A stretch of DNA of 64,000 nt, from NCBI GenBank assembly GCA_903838355.1, contig CAILYC010000018.1, forward strand, positions 1-64,000. The letters run 5' to 3'. The DNA is from an uncultured Burkholderiales bacterium (GTDB taxonomy: Bacteria > Pseudomonadota > Gammaproteobacteria > Burkholderiales > Burkholderiaceae_C). Each line of letters begins with the position of its first letter. The first letter of the stretch is position 1. The notes under the pieces are model-generated. The model saw nothing but the letters and a program-made list of their open reading frames with translations, searched no databases and had not been told where the DNA came from. The position numbers and the translations under genes were made by a program. This document shows positions 29,256 to 40,088 of this stretch, one piece after another.

Positions 29256-30860
29256 ATGACCCAAGTCGCCTCAGCAAAGCCCTCTGCCTTCAAAACACCC
29301 CAGGTGGTGGTCGTGGGCGCGGGCATGGCGGGCTTGGTGAGCGCATTGCTGCTGGCCAACGCTGGAGCCCACGTCACCGTCTTGGAAGCGCAAGAGGAGG
29401 TGGGTGGCAAAATTCGCCAACTCTGGCCAGGTGCTGCCCAAGGTTCTCCTGAGCGCGACAGGCCTGGTATTGACAGCGGCCCGACGGTGCTCACCATGAA
29501 GTGGGTGTTTGAGGAGATTTTTGCTGCAGTGGGTTTGCATTTCGAGCGTGAGCTCAGATTGTCACCACTCGACGTTTTGGCCAAGCACGCTTGGAGTGCC
29601 GATCACGGTGAAGCGCAACTCTCACTCTATGCCGACCCCACTCGCAGCAAGGAGGCTGTGGCCGAGTTTGCCGGTGCGAGAGAAGCCGAACGTTTTCAAC
29701 ACTTTTGTCGCTCTGCCAAGGCGCTCTATGGTGCACTGGAGGGCAGCATCATTCGTGAGGCTGAGCCGAGCATGAAAAAATTGGCCCTCTCTTTGGGGCC
29801 AAGGGGTTTGGCCCTGTTGGCGGGGATCGGTCCCATGCGCAGTTTGTGGCAAAGCCTCGGGGGCTATTTCAAGGATCCGCGGTTGCGCCAACTCTTTGCT
29901 CGCTATGCCACCTATTGTGGCTCCTCTCCTTGGGCCTCGCCCGCGACCTTGATGTTGATTGCCCAGGTTGAAATGGACGGTGTGTGGTCACTCGACGGGG
30001 GCATTCGGTCCTTGGCGGCAGTGCTCGAGCGCGTGTGCCGCGAGCTTGGCGTTGTCTTTAAATTTCAAACCCGTTGTACCGACATTGAGCTCCAAGGGGC
30101 CCGAGTGTGCGCAGTGCGCACCGACAGTCAAGACAGACTCGCCGCACACGCGGTGGTCTTCAATGGCGACATCCAAGCCTTGCACGCAGGACTCTTGGGT
30201 GGGGCGGCACAAAGTGCCATGAGGTCCAAGATGGCGCGTGGGGTGGTGCGGTCATTGTCCGCGGTGACATGGAGTATGAAGTGCCGTGTTCTTGAGGAGC
30301 GTTTTACCCTTGAGCGGCACAATGTCTTTTTTCAGGACCCATACCAGCACGAGTTCAACGACATCTTCACGCACCAGCGCTTGCCGCAAAGCCCAACCGT
30401 TTATGTTTGCGCCCAAGCGCGTGGCGTAGGCTCTGTGAGCCCCGAGCTTGAGACTGGCGTGGTTTCAGAAAAAAAAGAACCCCTATTTTGTTTGATCAAT
30501 GCCCCTGCCACGGGTGACACCCAGGCTTGGACCCCCAAGGAGTTAGCAGCATGCGAGACAGCCACCTTTTCTCTCCTTCAGCGCTGTGGCCTATCACTGC
30601 AAATGGCGCCAGAGCTCACGATTCAAACGACGCCCAGGCAGTTTCACCAACGCTTTCCCGCAACGGGTGGGGCGCTTTACGGTCAGGCCACCCACGGCTG
30701 GATGCAGGTGTTTTCCAGGTCCAAGGCGAGCACGCCGATTTCGGGTCTTTTTCTGGCAGGGGGCAGTGTGCACCCGGGGCCGGGCCTGCCCATGGCGGCG
30801 CTGTCGGGGCGCATGGCGGCAGAGGCCGCGATGGCGCACCTCGGTTTGACCAAGCGGTAA
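29256..30860 (+). CDS. crtD: Methoxyneurosporene dehydrogenase (carotenoid 3,4-desaturase)
   Basis: [85 protein letters not shown] at 29256. Confidence 0.92.
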   Translation: MTQVASAKPSAFKTPQVVVVGAGMAGLVSALLLANAGAHVTVLEAQEEVGGKIRQLWPGAAQGSPERDRPGIDSGPTVLTMKWVFEEIFAAVGLHFERELRLSPLDVLAKHAWSADHGEAQLSLYADPTRSKEAVAEFAGAREAERFQHFCRSAKALYGALEGSIIREAEPSMKKLALSLGPRGLALLAGIGPMRSLWQSLGGYFKDPRLRQLFARYATYCGSSPWASPATLMLIAQVEMDGVWSLDGGIRSLAAVLERVCRELGVVFKFQTRCTDIELQGARVCAVRTDSQDRLAAHAVVFNGDIQALHAGLLGGAAQSAMRSKMARGVVRSLSAVTWSMKCRVLEERFTLERHNVFFQDPYQHEFNDIFTHQRLPQSPTVYVCAQARGVGSVSPELETGVVSEKKEPLFCLINAPATGDTQAWTPKELAACETATFSLLQRCGLSLQMAPELTIQTTPRQFHQRFPATGGALYGQATHGWMQVFSRSKASTPISGLFLAGGSVHPGPGLPMAALSGRMAAEAAMAHLGLTKR

Positions 30861-30895
30861 ATTCAGGTGGATACTTGTGGTGGTACATCGACGCC

Positions 30896-31786
30896 ATGAG
30901 CGAAGATGGTGAGCATGGATTGAGCCTGATCGCCTTTGTGGGAAGTGTTTTCTCACCCTATTATGCCAAGGCTTTGCGGCGTGGCCTGCAGCCCGACCCC
31001 GAAAACCACTGCGCCCTCAATGTGGCCCTCTACACGCCCCGGGCCCATTATTGGAGCATGACCGAGCGCCCCAAGGCCAGTGTCCAACGCTCTTGCGAGG
31101 CGTTTGTCATTGGCCCCTCGTCGCTGCACTGGGATGGGCAGGCACTCCATGTGGACATTGACGAATGGTCCGTGCCCATTCCCAGACGTCTCAAAGGCCG
31201 CGTGAGCGTCTACCCCGAACAGTTGTTCGATTTCTCCACGCCACTTGACCCCAAGGCTCGGCACCACTGGGGGCCGATTGCGCCTTTCGCGCGAGTAGAG
31301 GTGAAGATGCAATATCCCGCACAATCGTGGCGAGGACACGGCTATGTCGACTCCAATGAAGGGGTGGAGCCCATTGCAAAGTCTTTCACACAATGGGACT
31401 GGAGTCGTGCCCACATGGGGGATGGATCGAGCACGGTGCTCTACGATTGTCAGTTCCATGAAGGCGAAGACCAACTCTTGGCTTTGCGTTTTTTAAAGAG
31501 TGGACAAGTGGAGCCCTTTGTGGCCCCCCCACGTCAATCCATGTCCAAGACCGCCTGGGGCCTTGAGCGCAGACTCAGGAGCGATCAGCGCTTGGGAGTC
31601 AACCATTGTCTTGAAGACACGCCGTTTTATCAACGCGCGATCGTGCGCAACCAATTGCTGGGCGAGTCGGTTGAGAGTTTTCACGAAACCCTCAATGCCC
31701 AGAGGTTTGACAGCACCTGGGTGCAGGCCTTGCTGCCTTGGCGCATGCCGCGTCTTTATGCTGCGCCGAAATCATCACGCCGTTAA
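30896..31786 (+). CDS. crtC: Hydroxyneurosporene synthase (carotenoid 1,2-hydratase); true start probably upstream
   Basis: GGYLWWYIDAMSEDGEHGLSLIAFVGSVFSPYYAKA; first in-family ATG at 30896, but the conserved GGYLWWYIDA precedes it. Confidence 0.88.
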   Translation: MSEDGEHGLSLIAFVGSVFSPYYAKALRRGLQPDPENHCALNVALYTPRAHYWSMTERPKASVQRSCEAFVIGPSSLHWDGQALHVDIDEWSVPIPRRLKGRVSVYPEQLFDFSTPLDPKARHHWGPIAPFARVEVKMQYPAQSWRGHGYVDSNEGVEPIAKSFTQWDWSRAHMGDGSSTVLYDCQFHEGEDQLLALRFLKSGQVEPFVAPPRQSMSKTAWGLERRLRSDQRLGVNHCLEDTPFYQRAIVRNQLLGESVESFHETLNAQRFDSTWVQALLPWRMPRLYAAPKSSRR

Positions 31787-31812
31787 AACCAGGCTTGGCG
31801 AGCAGGCCCGCG

Positions 31813-32886
31813 CTAGGGTTTGGGCGAGATGTTGCCCAGTTTCGCGTCGTCTGCGAGTCGTCGCTCAATGAGTTCGAGCACCCACTCCACCCGCTCGGGA
31901 AAACCGCGGTTGGGAAAGCCTTCGTGTTTGAGCCCATAGCGCGTGCACTGCTCTTCACAGGCTTGCACCAAGTAGGCAATGGCCTTCAAGGGGGGAGGCG
32001 GCACTTTGGGGGTGACAATCCAAGGCGCTTGCAGTTTGGCTTGGCACAGTAGCCAGAGTTTTCGAGCAAAGGGCACCACGCTGCGCTGCGTGATGGAGTC
32101 GAGTTTTTGCGCGCGCAAATTCTCACCGATCTCGGCGTATATCAAGCGCGCTGACAATATTGCTGCCCGGTACTCGGGGGCCAAGTCGGCGACTCCCACG
32201 CTTGACCTCTCGTACAATCGATCGGCTTCGTCCAAGAGTTTGCCCACGACAGCTTGAATGCCAGGGGTGAGCACTGGGTTTTTGAGCCACTCGAGGTGAT
32301 CAATGCCCTCAAGGTGCAGCCACTCGATGGGTAAATAAAGTCGCCCGTTTCTAGCATCTTCACCGACATCGCGCGCGATGTTGGTGAGCTGCATGGCCAC
32401 CCCCAACTCACACGCCCTCGCCAAGGTGCTCGTATTTCTGGCCCCCATGATCCAGCTCATCATGGCGCCGACACTCCCGGCCACCCGCGCGCCATAGTCG
32501 TGCACGGATTCCAGTGTGGGGTAAAACTGCGCTTGCGTGTCCCAAGCAAAACCCTCCATCAGTGCATCAAGCAAGGCTCTGGGTATTTTGAATTGGTGCA
32601 CCACATGAGACAAGGCGTGGTCCTCGATCAAATCGACGGGATTTTGTGCATAAATCAAGTCCAAGCGATGCTGGAGTTCTTCTAAGCTTTTCTTCGGTTC
32701 GGGGGCATCGTCGACCAAATCATCGGCCACTCGGCAAAAGGCGTAGAGCGCAATGGAGGCCTGGCGGACTTTTTTGGGTAGAAGTTTACTGGCCGCAAAA
32801 AACGTCTTAGACCCCCCCTTCATGAGGGTGACGCATTCATCGAAGTCGCGCAGGCTCGCCGCGTTTTGATCGTAGGGCTCAAGCAC
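31813..32886 (-). CDS. crtB: Phytoene synthase
   Basis: SKTFFAASKLLPKKVRQASIALYAFCRVADDLVDD; GVAMQLTNIARDVGEDARNGRLYLP. Confidence 0.96.
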   Translation of the reverse strand: MLEPYDQNAASLRDFDECVTLMKGGSKTFFAASKLLPKKVRQASIALYAFCRVADDLVDDAPEPKKSLEELQHRLDLIYAQNPVDLIEDHALSHVVHQFKIPRALLDALMEGFAWDTQAQFYPTLESVHDYGARVAGSVGAMMSWIMGARNTSTLARACELGVAMQLTNIARDVGEDARNGRLYLPIEWLHLEGIDHLEWLKNPVLTPGIQAVVGKLLDEADRLYERSSVGVADLAPEYRAAILSARLIYAEIGENLRAQKLDSITQRSVVPFARKLWLLCQAKLQAPWIVTPKVPPPPLKAIAYLVQACEEQCTRYGLKHEGFPNRGFPERVEWVLELIERRLADDAKLGNISPKP

Positions 32887-34429
32887 AGGGGATCACCTTC
32901 TCCAGCGCTTTGGCCGACATCAAGACACCTGGCACACCCGCGCCTGGATGGGTGCTGGCACCCACCATGTAGAGGCCTTGGATGTCTTCGCTTCGGTTGT
33001 GAGGGCGAAAAATGGCACTTTGGGTGAGAAGAGGCTCAAGCCCAAAACCTGCCCCTTTGAAGGAGTACAAGCGATTTTGAAAATCCAGCGGCGTGGTGAC
33101 CTTTGAGGTGATGATGTGTTGCCCCAAGTTCTCAAGGACGGTGGCCTCAAGGTGGTCTTGGATAGACTGGCGAAATGACTCGCTGATCGCGGGCCAATCG
33201 GTGCGACTGTCCAAATTGGGGACAGGCGCCAAGACGTAAAAGGTGTCGCAGCCCGCTGGCGCCAAGGAGGGGTCGGTGGCGGTTGGGCGATGCAGGTAAA
33301 GGCTAAAGTCTTCAGACAAATGGTGCTTTTTGAAAATGTCATGCAGGAGTGTTTTGTAGCGCTCGGCGAGCACCATCATGTGGTGGGGGACATCGGGGTA
33401 GGTGCGATTGGTACCAAAGTACCAAACAAAAAGCCCCATGGAATAGCGACCTCGATCAATGCGCGCGTCACTCCAGTGTTTGCGGTGCTCGGGTGCAATC
33501 AGGTGCTTGTAAGTCCAAGCCGAGTCGGTGTTGCACACCACAATGTCGGCGTCAATTCGTTCCCCCTCGGCGTTGTGTCGCTTGGACGAGTCCACGCCAG
33601 GTGTCCACTCAGGGGGCTCCAACGCCACGCCACAAGCCTTGCCGTCTTCGATACAAATGCGCTTGACCGCAGTGTTGTAGCGAATGGGCACCTTGAGGTG
33701 TGCGAGCAAACCCACGAGGCCCTTGACCAATGCCCCGGTGCCGCCCATGGGGGAGTGAACCCCCCAGGTCTTTTCCAGGGAGTGGATCAAGGCATAGGCC
33801 CGGGTGACGCTATAGGGGTTGCCGCCAATGAGCAGGGGGTGAAAACTAAAAGCCACCCGCAGCAAGGGGTGTCGGATGTTCTCGGCCACCAAACTGTAGA
33901 GGCTCTTCCATGCCCGCATTTTGACAAACGAGGGAAGGGCCTTCAAGAGGTCTTTGTAGCTATCAAAGGCCACGTCGCCCATTTCCTCAAAGCCCAGGCG
34001 TTTGCATTGATCTGCGGCTTGCATCAGCCGATGGTAGCCGGCAATGTCATTGGCATCAAACTTGGCTATTTCTCGGCACATGGCCTCAGTGTCATCGCTA
34101 TAGTCAAAGGTCTCACCGTTGTAGAAACGAATTCGGTAAAACGGTGACATTTTGATGAGATCAATTTCATCGGCCATGCGTTTGCCGCACAAGGCCCAGA
34201 GCTCCTCCAAAAGAAAGGGAGCGGTGATGATGGTGGGTCCTGCATCAAAGGTAAAGCCATCTTGGTGGTGAACATAGGCCCGACCGCCGGCAGCGTCGAG
34301 TTTTTCCAGCACTTCAACGTCATAGCCCTTGACGCTCAGGCGTATGGCACTCGCCAGTCCACCAAAACCAGCACCAATGACCACGGCTTTGGGCCTGAGG
34401 CCCTGGTGTTTTGATGAAGCGTTCAGCAT
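32879..34429 (-). CDS. crtI: Phytoene desaturase
   Basis: KAVVIGAGFGGLASAIRLSVKGYDVEVLEKLDAAGGRAYVHHQDGFTFDAGPTIITAP; GLYMVGASTHPGAGVPGVLMSAKALE. Start at 34429 preferred over the ORF-track start 34645. Confidence 0.95.
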   Translation of the reverse strand: MLNASSKHQGLRPKAVVIGAGFGGLASAIRLSVKGYDVEVLEKLDAAGGRAYVHHQDGFTFDAGPTIITAPFLLEELWALCGKRMADEIDLIKMSPFYRIRFYNGETFDYSDDTEAMCREIAKFDANDIAGYHRLMQAADQCKRLGFEEMGDVAFDSYKDLLKALPSFVKMRAWKSLYSLVAENIRHPLLRVAFSFHPLLIGGNPYSVTRAYALIHSLEKTWGVHSPMGGTGALVKGLVGLLAHLKVPIRYNTAVKRICIEDGKACGVALEPPEWTPGVDSSKRHNAEGERIDADIVVCNTDSAWTYKHLIAPEHRKHWSDARIDRGRYSMGLFVWYFGTNRTYPDVPHHMMVLAERYKTLLHDIFKKHHLSEDFSLYLHRPTATDPSLAPAGCDTFYVLAPVPNLDSRTDWPAISESFRQSIQDHLEATVLENLGQHIITSKVTTPLDFQNRLYSFKGAGFGLEPLLTQSAIFRPHNRSEDIQGLYMVGASTHPGAGVPGVLMSAKALEKVIPCA

Positions 34430-34542
34430 GGTGAGTTCAAAAAAAGGGGTTTGTTCGGATGACGCGTGGTGTCGGCATTTGGCCAAACCTGGGCGATGAA
34501 GGTTGGGGCTGTAAAGACCCTCCTGCACCTGATGGCCCAGAT

Positions 34543-34580
34543 GACCTTCATGGCCTTCATGGCCTTCATGGCCTTCATGG
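34543..34580. repeat. 9-bp tandem repeat (4 units) at the puhE-crtI junction
   Basis: gaccttcat ggccttcat ggccttcat ggccttcat gg; puhE stop TGA lies in the last unit. Confidence 0.9.
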
Positions 34581-35456
34581 GGCGTCGACGCCGGAGCCAC
34601 CAATGAGTCGAGTGTGCGCCATGGGGATGACAATGTTCTCTTCAAGGGTGGGAACGGTGCAGCCCAGCTTCTCGGGGTTTGGGCAGACGGTCTTGTTCGA
34701 TTTGAGCGCCCAATTCCAGACCCGCTCGAGCGAGTAGGGAATCATCATCAAAACATGCTCCAAGATCGCAAGTCCCAATAAACTCGCCAGCAAAACCCAC
34801 TGAGACGTGATGCTCACCTGGCCCGCAAAGGCCTGCCAGATGAGGCCAAGCCAACTGACAATGGACACGCCCAGGGTGCAGTAGAAAAACACCCCCACGG
34901 GTTTCTTGCGGAAATAACTCCCCAAGTAAGCCAGTTGCGTGGGTAGATACTGCTCGCCCACTTGCGGGACGCCAAAAAACAAATTGAATTTCGAGCTCAG
35001 TCGCATGAGCCACAGCAAGGCAAAGGTGCACAAGGCCGTGTGATTGGGGTTGCCCATTTGAAGAGCGATCAACAACAAAAAGTTAAGAACGAGGGCGAGC
35101 TCGTGGTGCCAAATCACTTCAACCGACTGCTTGAACCGTCCGCCAAGGGGTAAATGATCTTCAAGTGCCGTTTTGCGTGGCCCAGAAATCCAACCCGTGA
35201 GAAAAGCCAACTCATGCCAGCCCCAGATCACAATGGTGCTGATGAAGCCCAAATAGGCATTGGCCACGGAGTTGTCTTGCATCGACTGCACGCAAAAGAA
35301 TAGTGCACCGATGCTCAGGAGTGTCCACCCCCCCCTCGCCAGGGCAAACCACGCCTTGGGCAGTCTCACCAAGAGCAAGATGATCCCCGTGCCAAACCAC
35401 CACGACACCAAGGCAATCAGTGCGGGTTCAATGATGAGGCTGACGTAATCTTGCAT
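34575..35456 (-). CDS. puhE: Putative photosynthetic complex assembly protein PuhE (DUF3623-like)
   Basis: Multi-TM ORF in the acsF-puhE order; WWFGTGIILLLVRLP..., WGWHELAFLTGWISGPRK. Confidence 0.85.
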   Translation of the reverse strand: MQDYVSLIIEPALIALVSWWFGTGIILLLVRLPKAWFALARGGWTLLSIGALFFCVQSMQDNSVANAYLGFISTIVIWGWHELAFLTGWISGPRKTALEDHLPLGGRFKQSVEVIWHHELALVLNFLLLIALQMGNPNHTALCTFALLWLMRLSSKFNLFFGVPQVGEQYLPTQLAYLGSYFRKKPVGVFFYCTLGVSIVSWLGLIWQAFAGQVSITSQWVLLASLLGLAILEHVLMMIPYSLERVWNWALKSNKTVCPNPEKLGCTVPTLEENIVIPMAHTRLIGGSGVDAP

Positions 35457-35474
35457 GGGCGCGAGTGCGGTGCG

Positions 35475-36590
35475 TTACCAAGAAGGCACTAGTCGCACTT
35501 GTTGAGGGAGCTTGGATTTGATGACAGGGATAAAGTAGAGCTTGGCGAACTCAATGCACGCTGACAAGGCCACCCCCCCTTGTTTGATCTTGTTCAACAG
35601 TCCGCCTTGAATCTTGGCTTGTGTCATGGTCATCGACAAGGTGGTCAATTTATCCAAACTCACTTTGAATTGAGGGTGATCAATGTCAAGGAGGATGGGA
35701 AAGACTTGGCGTGAAATCTCAGACGTGATGCGAAACACTTCAAAATCGTACTCTGTGGATTTGAAGCCCATGGCGTCGTGCAAGGCCGGTCGGGTATGGT
35801 CGCGCACATACATGGTGGCATACACCGCAACCAAGAAAAACCGAATCCACCAGACGTTGATGCCTTGGAGTAGTTTGGGGTTGGCGCGCATGATCAGTGC
35901 AAAAGATTCGCCATGGCGAAACTCGTCATTGCACCATCTCTCAAACCAGCGAAAGATGGGGTGAAAGCGCTTGTCGGGGTGTCTCTCCAATTGGCGAAAG
36001 ATGGTGATGTAGCGTGCATAGCCAATTTTTTCCGAAAGGTAGGTGGCGTAGAAAATGAACTTGGGTCGAAAAAAAGTGTAGGACTTGGATTTTTTCAACT
36101 CCCCCAGGTCGATACCGAAATTGAAATCCTTGAGCGATGAATTTAAAAACCCCGCATGACGTGACTCGTCACGCGCCATGTAGGTCATGAGTTTTTTGAT
36201 GTCAGGGTTGGAGACATTTTTTCTGACCTCGTTGTACAAAATGCAGCCCGAGAACTCGGAGGTGAGCGAGCCGATTAAAAAATCATAGAACTCTTGCTTT
36301 AATTTCTCATCGAGCTTGGCCATCAAAGTGTTCACCTCCTGGGCAAAATCGGCGTCTCTTTGAAAGTGATCGTGGTTGTTGTCGCCCTCATACTCTTGCA
36401 TCATGAGGTCCCACTCTTGGCGCACCGAGCTCACGTCGAGTTTGTTCATGGCGGCAAAATCGGTGGTGTAAAAACGCGGTGAAATCACGGTGTTGGTGAG
36501 CGCTCTTTTGTTGGCGTCGGCGGCCGACTCCACATGGCTCACGAGCAACTGGGTGAAGTCAGTTTCCATGAAGGCGGTTTGGGCGTTCAT
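35475..36590 (-). CDS. acsF: Mg-protoporphyrin IX monomethyl ester aerobic oxidative cyclase
   Basis: [43 protein letters not shown] di-iron motifs. Confidence 0.96.
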   Translation of the reverse strand: MNAQTAFMETDFTQLLVSHVESAADANKRALTNTVISPRFYTTDFAAMNKLDVSSVRQEWDLMMQEYEGDNNHDHFQRDADFAQEVNTLMAKLDEKLKQEFYDFLIGSLTSEFSGCILYNEVRKNVSNPDIKKLMTYMARDESRHAGFLNSSLKDFNFGIDLGELKKSKSYTFFRPKFIFYATYLSEKIGYARYITIFRQLERHPDKRFHPIFRWFERWCNDEFRHGESFALIMRANPKLLQGINVWWIRFFLVAVYATMYVRDHTRPALHDAMGFKSTEYDFEVFRITSEISRQVFPILLDIDHPQFKVSLDKLTTLSMTMTQAKIQGGLLNKIKQGGVALSACIEFAKLYFIPVIKSKLPQQVRLVPSW

Positions 36591-37168
36591 TGGTTTTCCT
36601 TTGAGGTATTGGTGTGTGAGATCGTGGTGACGCTTGGAGAAGTTGCTTGGGCGCACGCCTGAAGGATCTTGACAAAGACAGCAAGGTTGTCGGGTCCAAA
36701 GGCTTCGAGGTCAATGCCATGGTGGGTGAGGGTGTCGGTGATGGAGAGATGTCCATCTTGGTGAAGTGCCAATTCGAAGGGTGCCTCGGGACTCAGGTGG
36801 CGGACTTTTCTGTCTCTCGCAAGGGCCCTCAAGGTTCCCCTTAAAAAGCCTTGCTCACCTGAAAAACGCAGGCTTGACTCTCCAGTGAGACCGGGTTTTG
36901 TTGGCGTGGGCAGCACCTCGATCAAGATGTCGCCATTGGGATCATCTTTGAACACGAGTTGCTCGGTCATGACCGAACGCGCAGAGTCTACAGTTTCCTT
37001 GCTGCTCCATTGCGTGACACAGGTGACATAAAAGAGCGTGGCCAGCATCACCGCCAACATCATTAGAAAATGACGCCACCCAATGGGTCCTGGGACCGGG
37101 GAAGCCTTGGGGTATTGGCTGGGTGGTTGAGAATTGGGCAAGGCGAATTCAATCATGGCTTTAAGCAC
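36587..37168 (-). CDS. puhC: Photosynthetic complex assembly protein PuhC
   Basis: One TM, small C-terminal domain ([16 protein letters not shown]), between puhB and acsF. Confidence 0.85.
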   Translation of the reverse strand: MLKAMIEFALPNSQPPSQYPKASPVPGPIGWRHFLMMLAVMLATLFYVTCVTQWSSKETVDSARSVMTEQLVFKDDPNGDILIEVLPTPTKPGLTGESSLRFSGEQGFLRGTLRALARDRKVRHLSPEAPFELALHQDGHLSITDTLTHHGIDLEAFGPDNLAVFVKILQACAQATSPSVTTISHTNTSKENQ

Positions 37169-37856
37169 TTTCCATCACGGTCTTCATCGAGGGGGAGACT
37201 GAAGTGCTTGGGTGAGTTGGCTGCGCTGGGGATGGACTGAAACTGCTCGGTTGTGCGTCTGTCCCTTCTCGCGTGGCGATTAAGGCCGTCCAAGCTGACT
37301 TGAGGATTTGGGCACACCGAACGCCATCTTTGATGCAACGCAAGGTCGGTTCTGGGTGATTGAGCACCCAAGGCCGGGCATGGGGCCACAGGTGTAGCCA
37401 AGCGATGCGATCGGTTTTTTTGAGATTGAGACTGATGTCTGAGCTTGCGTCTTTCCTGTGCAACTCCTGCGCACCAACGATTTGGTGCAAGGGCAAATTG
37501 AAGGTCAAACTAAAGACCACGCCCACGCGCATGACCAAGCGTTTGTTGGTGAGGGTGTACATGCTCGCTCTGGCACTCATCCAGGCCCAAGCGGCCAAGC
37601 TGCCCAAGGTGAGGACAACGAGCGAGAGCGTGATCAGCATGGGCTTGAAGCTCATGACCTCGTCTTGCCCGCTCAAATAGCTCGCTTGCAGTGCAAGCAT
37701 GAGCGCGAAATACAGGCTCAAACTCTTCAGGTGAAAGGCGTGCACCCCCAAGGCCTTCCAGTCGGGTGAGCCTTGCCACAAGATCTTTTCGCCCTGGGGT
37801 AGCTTTTCAGGTAAACCCAACTGCGCTTCGAACTCGTGTTCGTGGGTGGCTTTCAT
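37161..37856 (-). CDS. puhB: Photosynthetic complex assembly protein PuhB
   Basis: LPQGEKILWQGSPDWKALGVHAFHLKSLSLYF; TNKRLVMRVGVVFSLTFNLPLHQIVGAQ. Confidence 0.92.
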   Translation of the reverse strand: MKATHEHEFEAQLGLPEKLPQGEKILWQGSPDWKALGVHAFHLKSLSLYFALMLALQASYLSGQDEVMSFKPMLITLSLVVLTLGSLAAWAWMSARASMYTLTNKRLVMRVGVVFSLTFNLPLHQIVGAQELHRKDASSDISLNLKKTDRIAWLHLWPHARPWVLNHPEPTLRCIKDGVRCAQILKSAWTALIATREGTDAQPSSFSPSPAQPTHPSTSVSPSMKTVMESA

Positions 37857-38614
37857 ACCAAGGGCTCCTGCCGCTCAGGCGTGGCGTAGAGTGTGCCCGC
37901 ACCGTAATAGGCGCAGATTTTTTCTTCTTCCAAGCGGGTGATTTGCTCAGGGTTTTTAAGGGCAGGGACATTTTCAAATTGCGCTGCCAAGAGGGCGTTG
38001 ACGTGAATGTTGAAGCGGTTGATCAAAGAGAAGTTCACCGGCAGCAAGACCGTTTTGCCGCTCTTTAAACTCACCTCGATGTAGCGAAACAGCATCTCCA
38101 TGCGGTCCACCCACAGGTCTTTGACTTCACCCACGGGCTGCTCTTTCGCGTCATAAACCATGAAACCCCTGGGGTCGTTGTCTTGATGGGCCACGCCATG
38201 CTCGGGGGCGGCGCGAAGCGGCACAATTTTGGGGTGACCGTGGGGGTCTTTTTCAACAATGTCCTCCCGTGCGGCCCAAGCGCCGGGTCCCATCCCCGAG
38301 GTCAAGGGATCTCCCTTGGGCTCTAAGGGGGCGCCCAGCCAGCCGTGAGAGGGCGTGAAGGCATATTGGCCGTCGGGGCGGTTCACATCAGGGATCTTGA
38401 TCTCGCGCCCGTCTTCGAGCTTGTAGGTGACTGGGTCGGGCAAGCCGGGCCAGCCGATTTGAAGGGGTCCGTTTTCTCGGCCGTTGTCCAGTGGATAGCC
38501 CTCTCGGTGATTCTCTCGCAAGAGGTAGTAAATGATGCCCGCAAAAAATGCCCAAAAGAGGTACAAAACGATTTGTGCAACATCAATGTATTGGGTGATA
38601 GCGCCCGTTTCCAT
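37853..38614 (-). CDS. puhA: Photosynthetic reaction center H subunit
   Basis: METGAITQYIDVAQIVLYLFWAFFAGIIYYLLRENHREGYPLD... Confidence 0.97.
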   Translation of the reverse strand: METGAITQYIDVAQIVLYLFWAFFAGIIYYLLRENHREGYPLDNGRENGPLQIGWPGLPDPVTYKLEDGREIKIPDVNRPDGQYAFTPSHGWLGAPLEPKGDPLTSGMGPGAWAAREDIVEKDPHGHPKIVPLRAAPEHGVAHQDNDPRGFMVYDAKEQPVGEVKDLWVDRMEMLFRYIEVSLKSGKTVLLPVNFSLINRFNIHVNALLAAQFENVPALKNPEQITRLEEEKICAYYGAGTLYATPERQEPLV

Positions 38615-38651
38615 AAGCTCATCTCCTAAGGTTGAGATTGATAAAAAATGT

Positions 38652-40088
38652 TCAATTGGGCAACTCCGCCAGTCCAAATGTCAGGGGTTGCGAGATTGCG
38701 CGGTGGCTTTTTCTGGACAAGGGGCTCATCGCCACCAGTGCAGCAAAGAGGAGAAGCATCTCCAGTACAAACACCAAGCCGTAGCCACTGGATGGGTTCA
38801 TCAGTGCCTCACCGAGCACGCCACTGTTGGCAAAACCGGTGAACACATCCTTCAAGACCCCTCCCACAGCCATGGACAAGCCAGAGGAGGTTGCCTGAAC
38901 GGCACCCCAGGCTCCCAGGACCATGCCGGTCATGGCTTTTTCTGGCATTTCCATGGCAATGATCAGCATGCCTACGGAGAACATTCCCCCACCAAAGCCA
39001 ATCAATGCCGTGCCCAAGCGAAACAACCAAGCCGAGTCCATGGGGGAGGCCAGCAGCACGCAGGCAAATCCAGGCAGGCCCATCAAGAGTCCAATGGCCG
39101 AAACCCTGCATGCATCGAGGCCTTTGCCCATGAGCTTGGCGGCAAAGGCAAAGGCAATGAGGGAGCCTGCTGCGGACAATGCCGTGAGGGTGCTGGTGAA
39201 GCTCACGTTCAAATGCAACACTTCACCACCAAAGGGCTCCAAAATGATGTCTTGCATGCTGAAGGCGCAAGAACCGATCCCCACGGACCACAAAAATCGC
39301 TTCATGTTGGGCAGCAAGATGAGTTGTTGCCAGTTCTTGGAAAACCCACCCTCCTCACGTGCACCGCGCTTGGTCTGGCGCGCTTCTTGTTTCCAAAGGG
39401 CCGCCAAATTCATGGCTCCCACCAACAAGGCACTTCCTTGTACCACTTGGACCAATTTCGTGGAGGTGAAGTCTTTTAAAATCCAACCCAGCAGCGCGCT
39501 CCCAATGATCAAGCCCACCAGCATGGCGCTGTGGAGCAAGGCCACGACGCGGGGACGTTTGTGAGGACTGGCCAAGTCGGTGGCCAATGCCAGCCCCGCA
39601 GTTTGTGTGGTTTGCATGCCTGCACCCACGAGCAAAAACGCCAAACAGGCCCCCACTCGCCCCACCCACAGGGTCTGAACGGTGGTGTCGTTGAGCAGCA
39701 AAAGGGCAAAGGGCATGATGGCCAAGCCGCCAAAAAGAAAGATGTTGCCGATCCACAAATAAGGCAGTCGGCGAAGACCCAAGGCCGAGGGGTGAGTGTC
39801 GCTTCGGTAGCCGATGAGCGCGCGCAGTGGCGCAAACAGCAAAGGGATTGCCACCGACAAGGCCACCCACCAAGCAGGGACACCCAGCTCGACAATCATC
39901 ACCCGGTTGAGCGTGCCCACCAAGAGGGCCATGGTCATGCCAATGGCGGTTTGAAACAGGCACAAACGCAAAAGACGCGGCAGTGGCAACTCCGCCGATG
40001 CGGCATCGGCAAAGGGCACATAACGAAGCGCGAAAATGCTGAGTTTTTGGCGCAACAACATGGGCAGCTTGATCATTGGCGCACCCAC
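38652..40088 (-). CDS. lhaA: LhaA/PucC-family light-harvesting assembly MFS protein
   Basis: GTLNRVMIVELGVPAWWVALSVAIPLLFAPLRALIGYRSDTH; upstream of puhA. Confidence 0.9.
   Translation of the reverse strand: MGAPMIKLPMLLRQKLSIFALRYVPFADAASAELPLPRLLRLCLFQTAIGMTMALLVGTLNRVMIVELGVPAWWVALSVAIPLLFAPLRALIGYRSDTHPSALGLRRLPYLWIGNIFLFGGLAIMPFALLLLNDTTVQTLWVGRVGACLAFLLVGAGMQTTQTAGLALATDLASPHKRPRVVALLHSAMLVGLIIGSALLGWILKDFTSTKLVQVVQGSALLVGAMNLAALWKQEARQTKRGAREEGGFSKNWQQLILLPNMKRFLWSVGIGSCAFSMQDIILEPFGGEVLHLNVSFTSTLTALSAAGSLIAFAFAAKLMGKGLDACRVSAIGLLMGLPGFACVLLASPMDSAWLFRLGTALIGFGGGMFSVGMLIIAMEMPEKAMTGMVLGAWGAVQATSSGLSMAVGGVLKDVFTGFANSGVLGEALMNPSSGYGLVFVLEMLLLFAALVAMSPLSRKSHRAISQPLTFGLAELPN

Noticed and set aside
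34430-34645. 72-aa N-terminal extension of CrtI suggested by the ORF track
   Set aside because: Extension is repeat-derived and overlaps puhE; the FAD-binding start MLNASSK...AVVIGAGFGG is the expected CrtI N-terminus.
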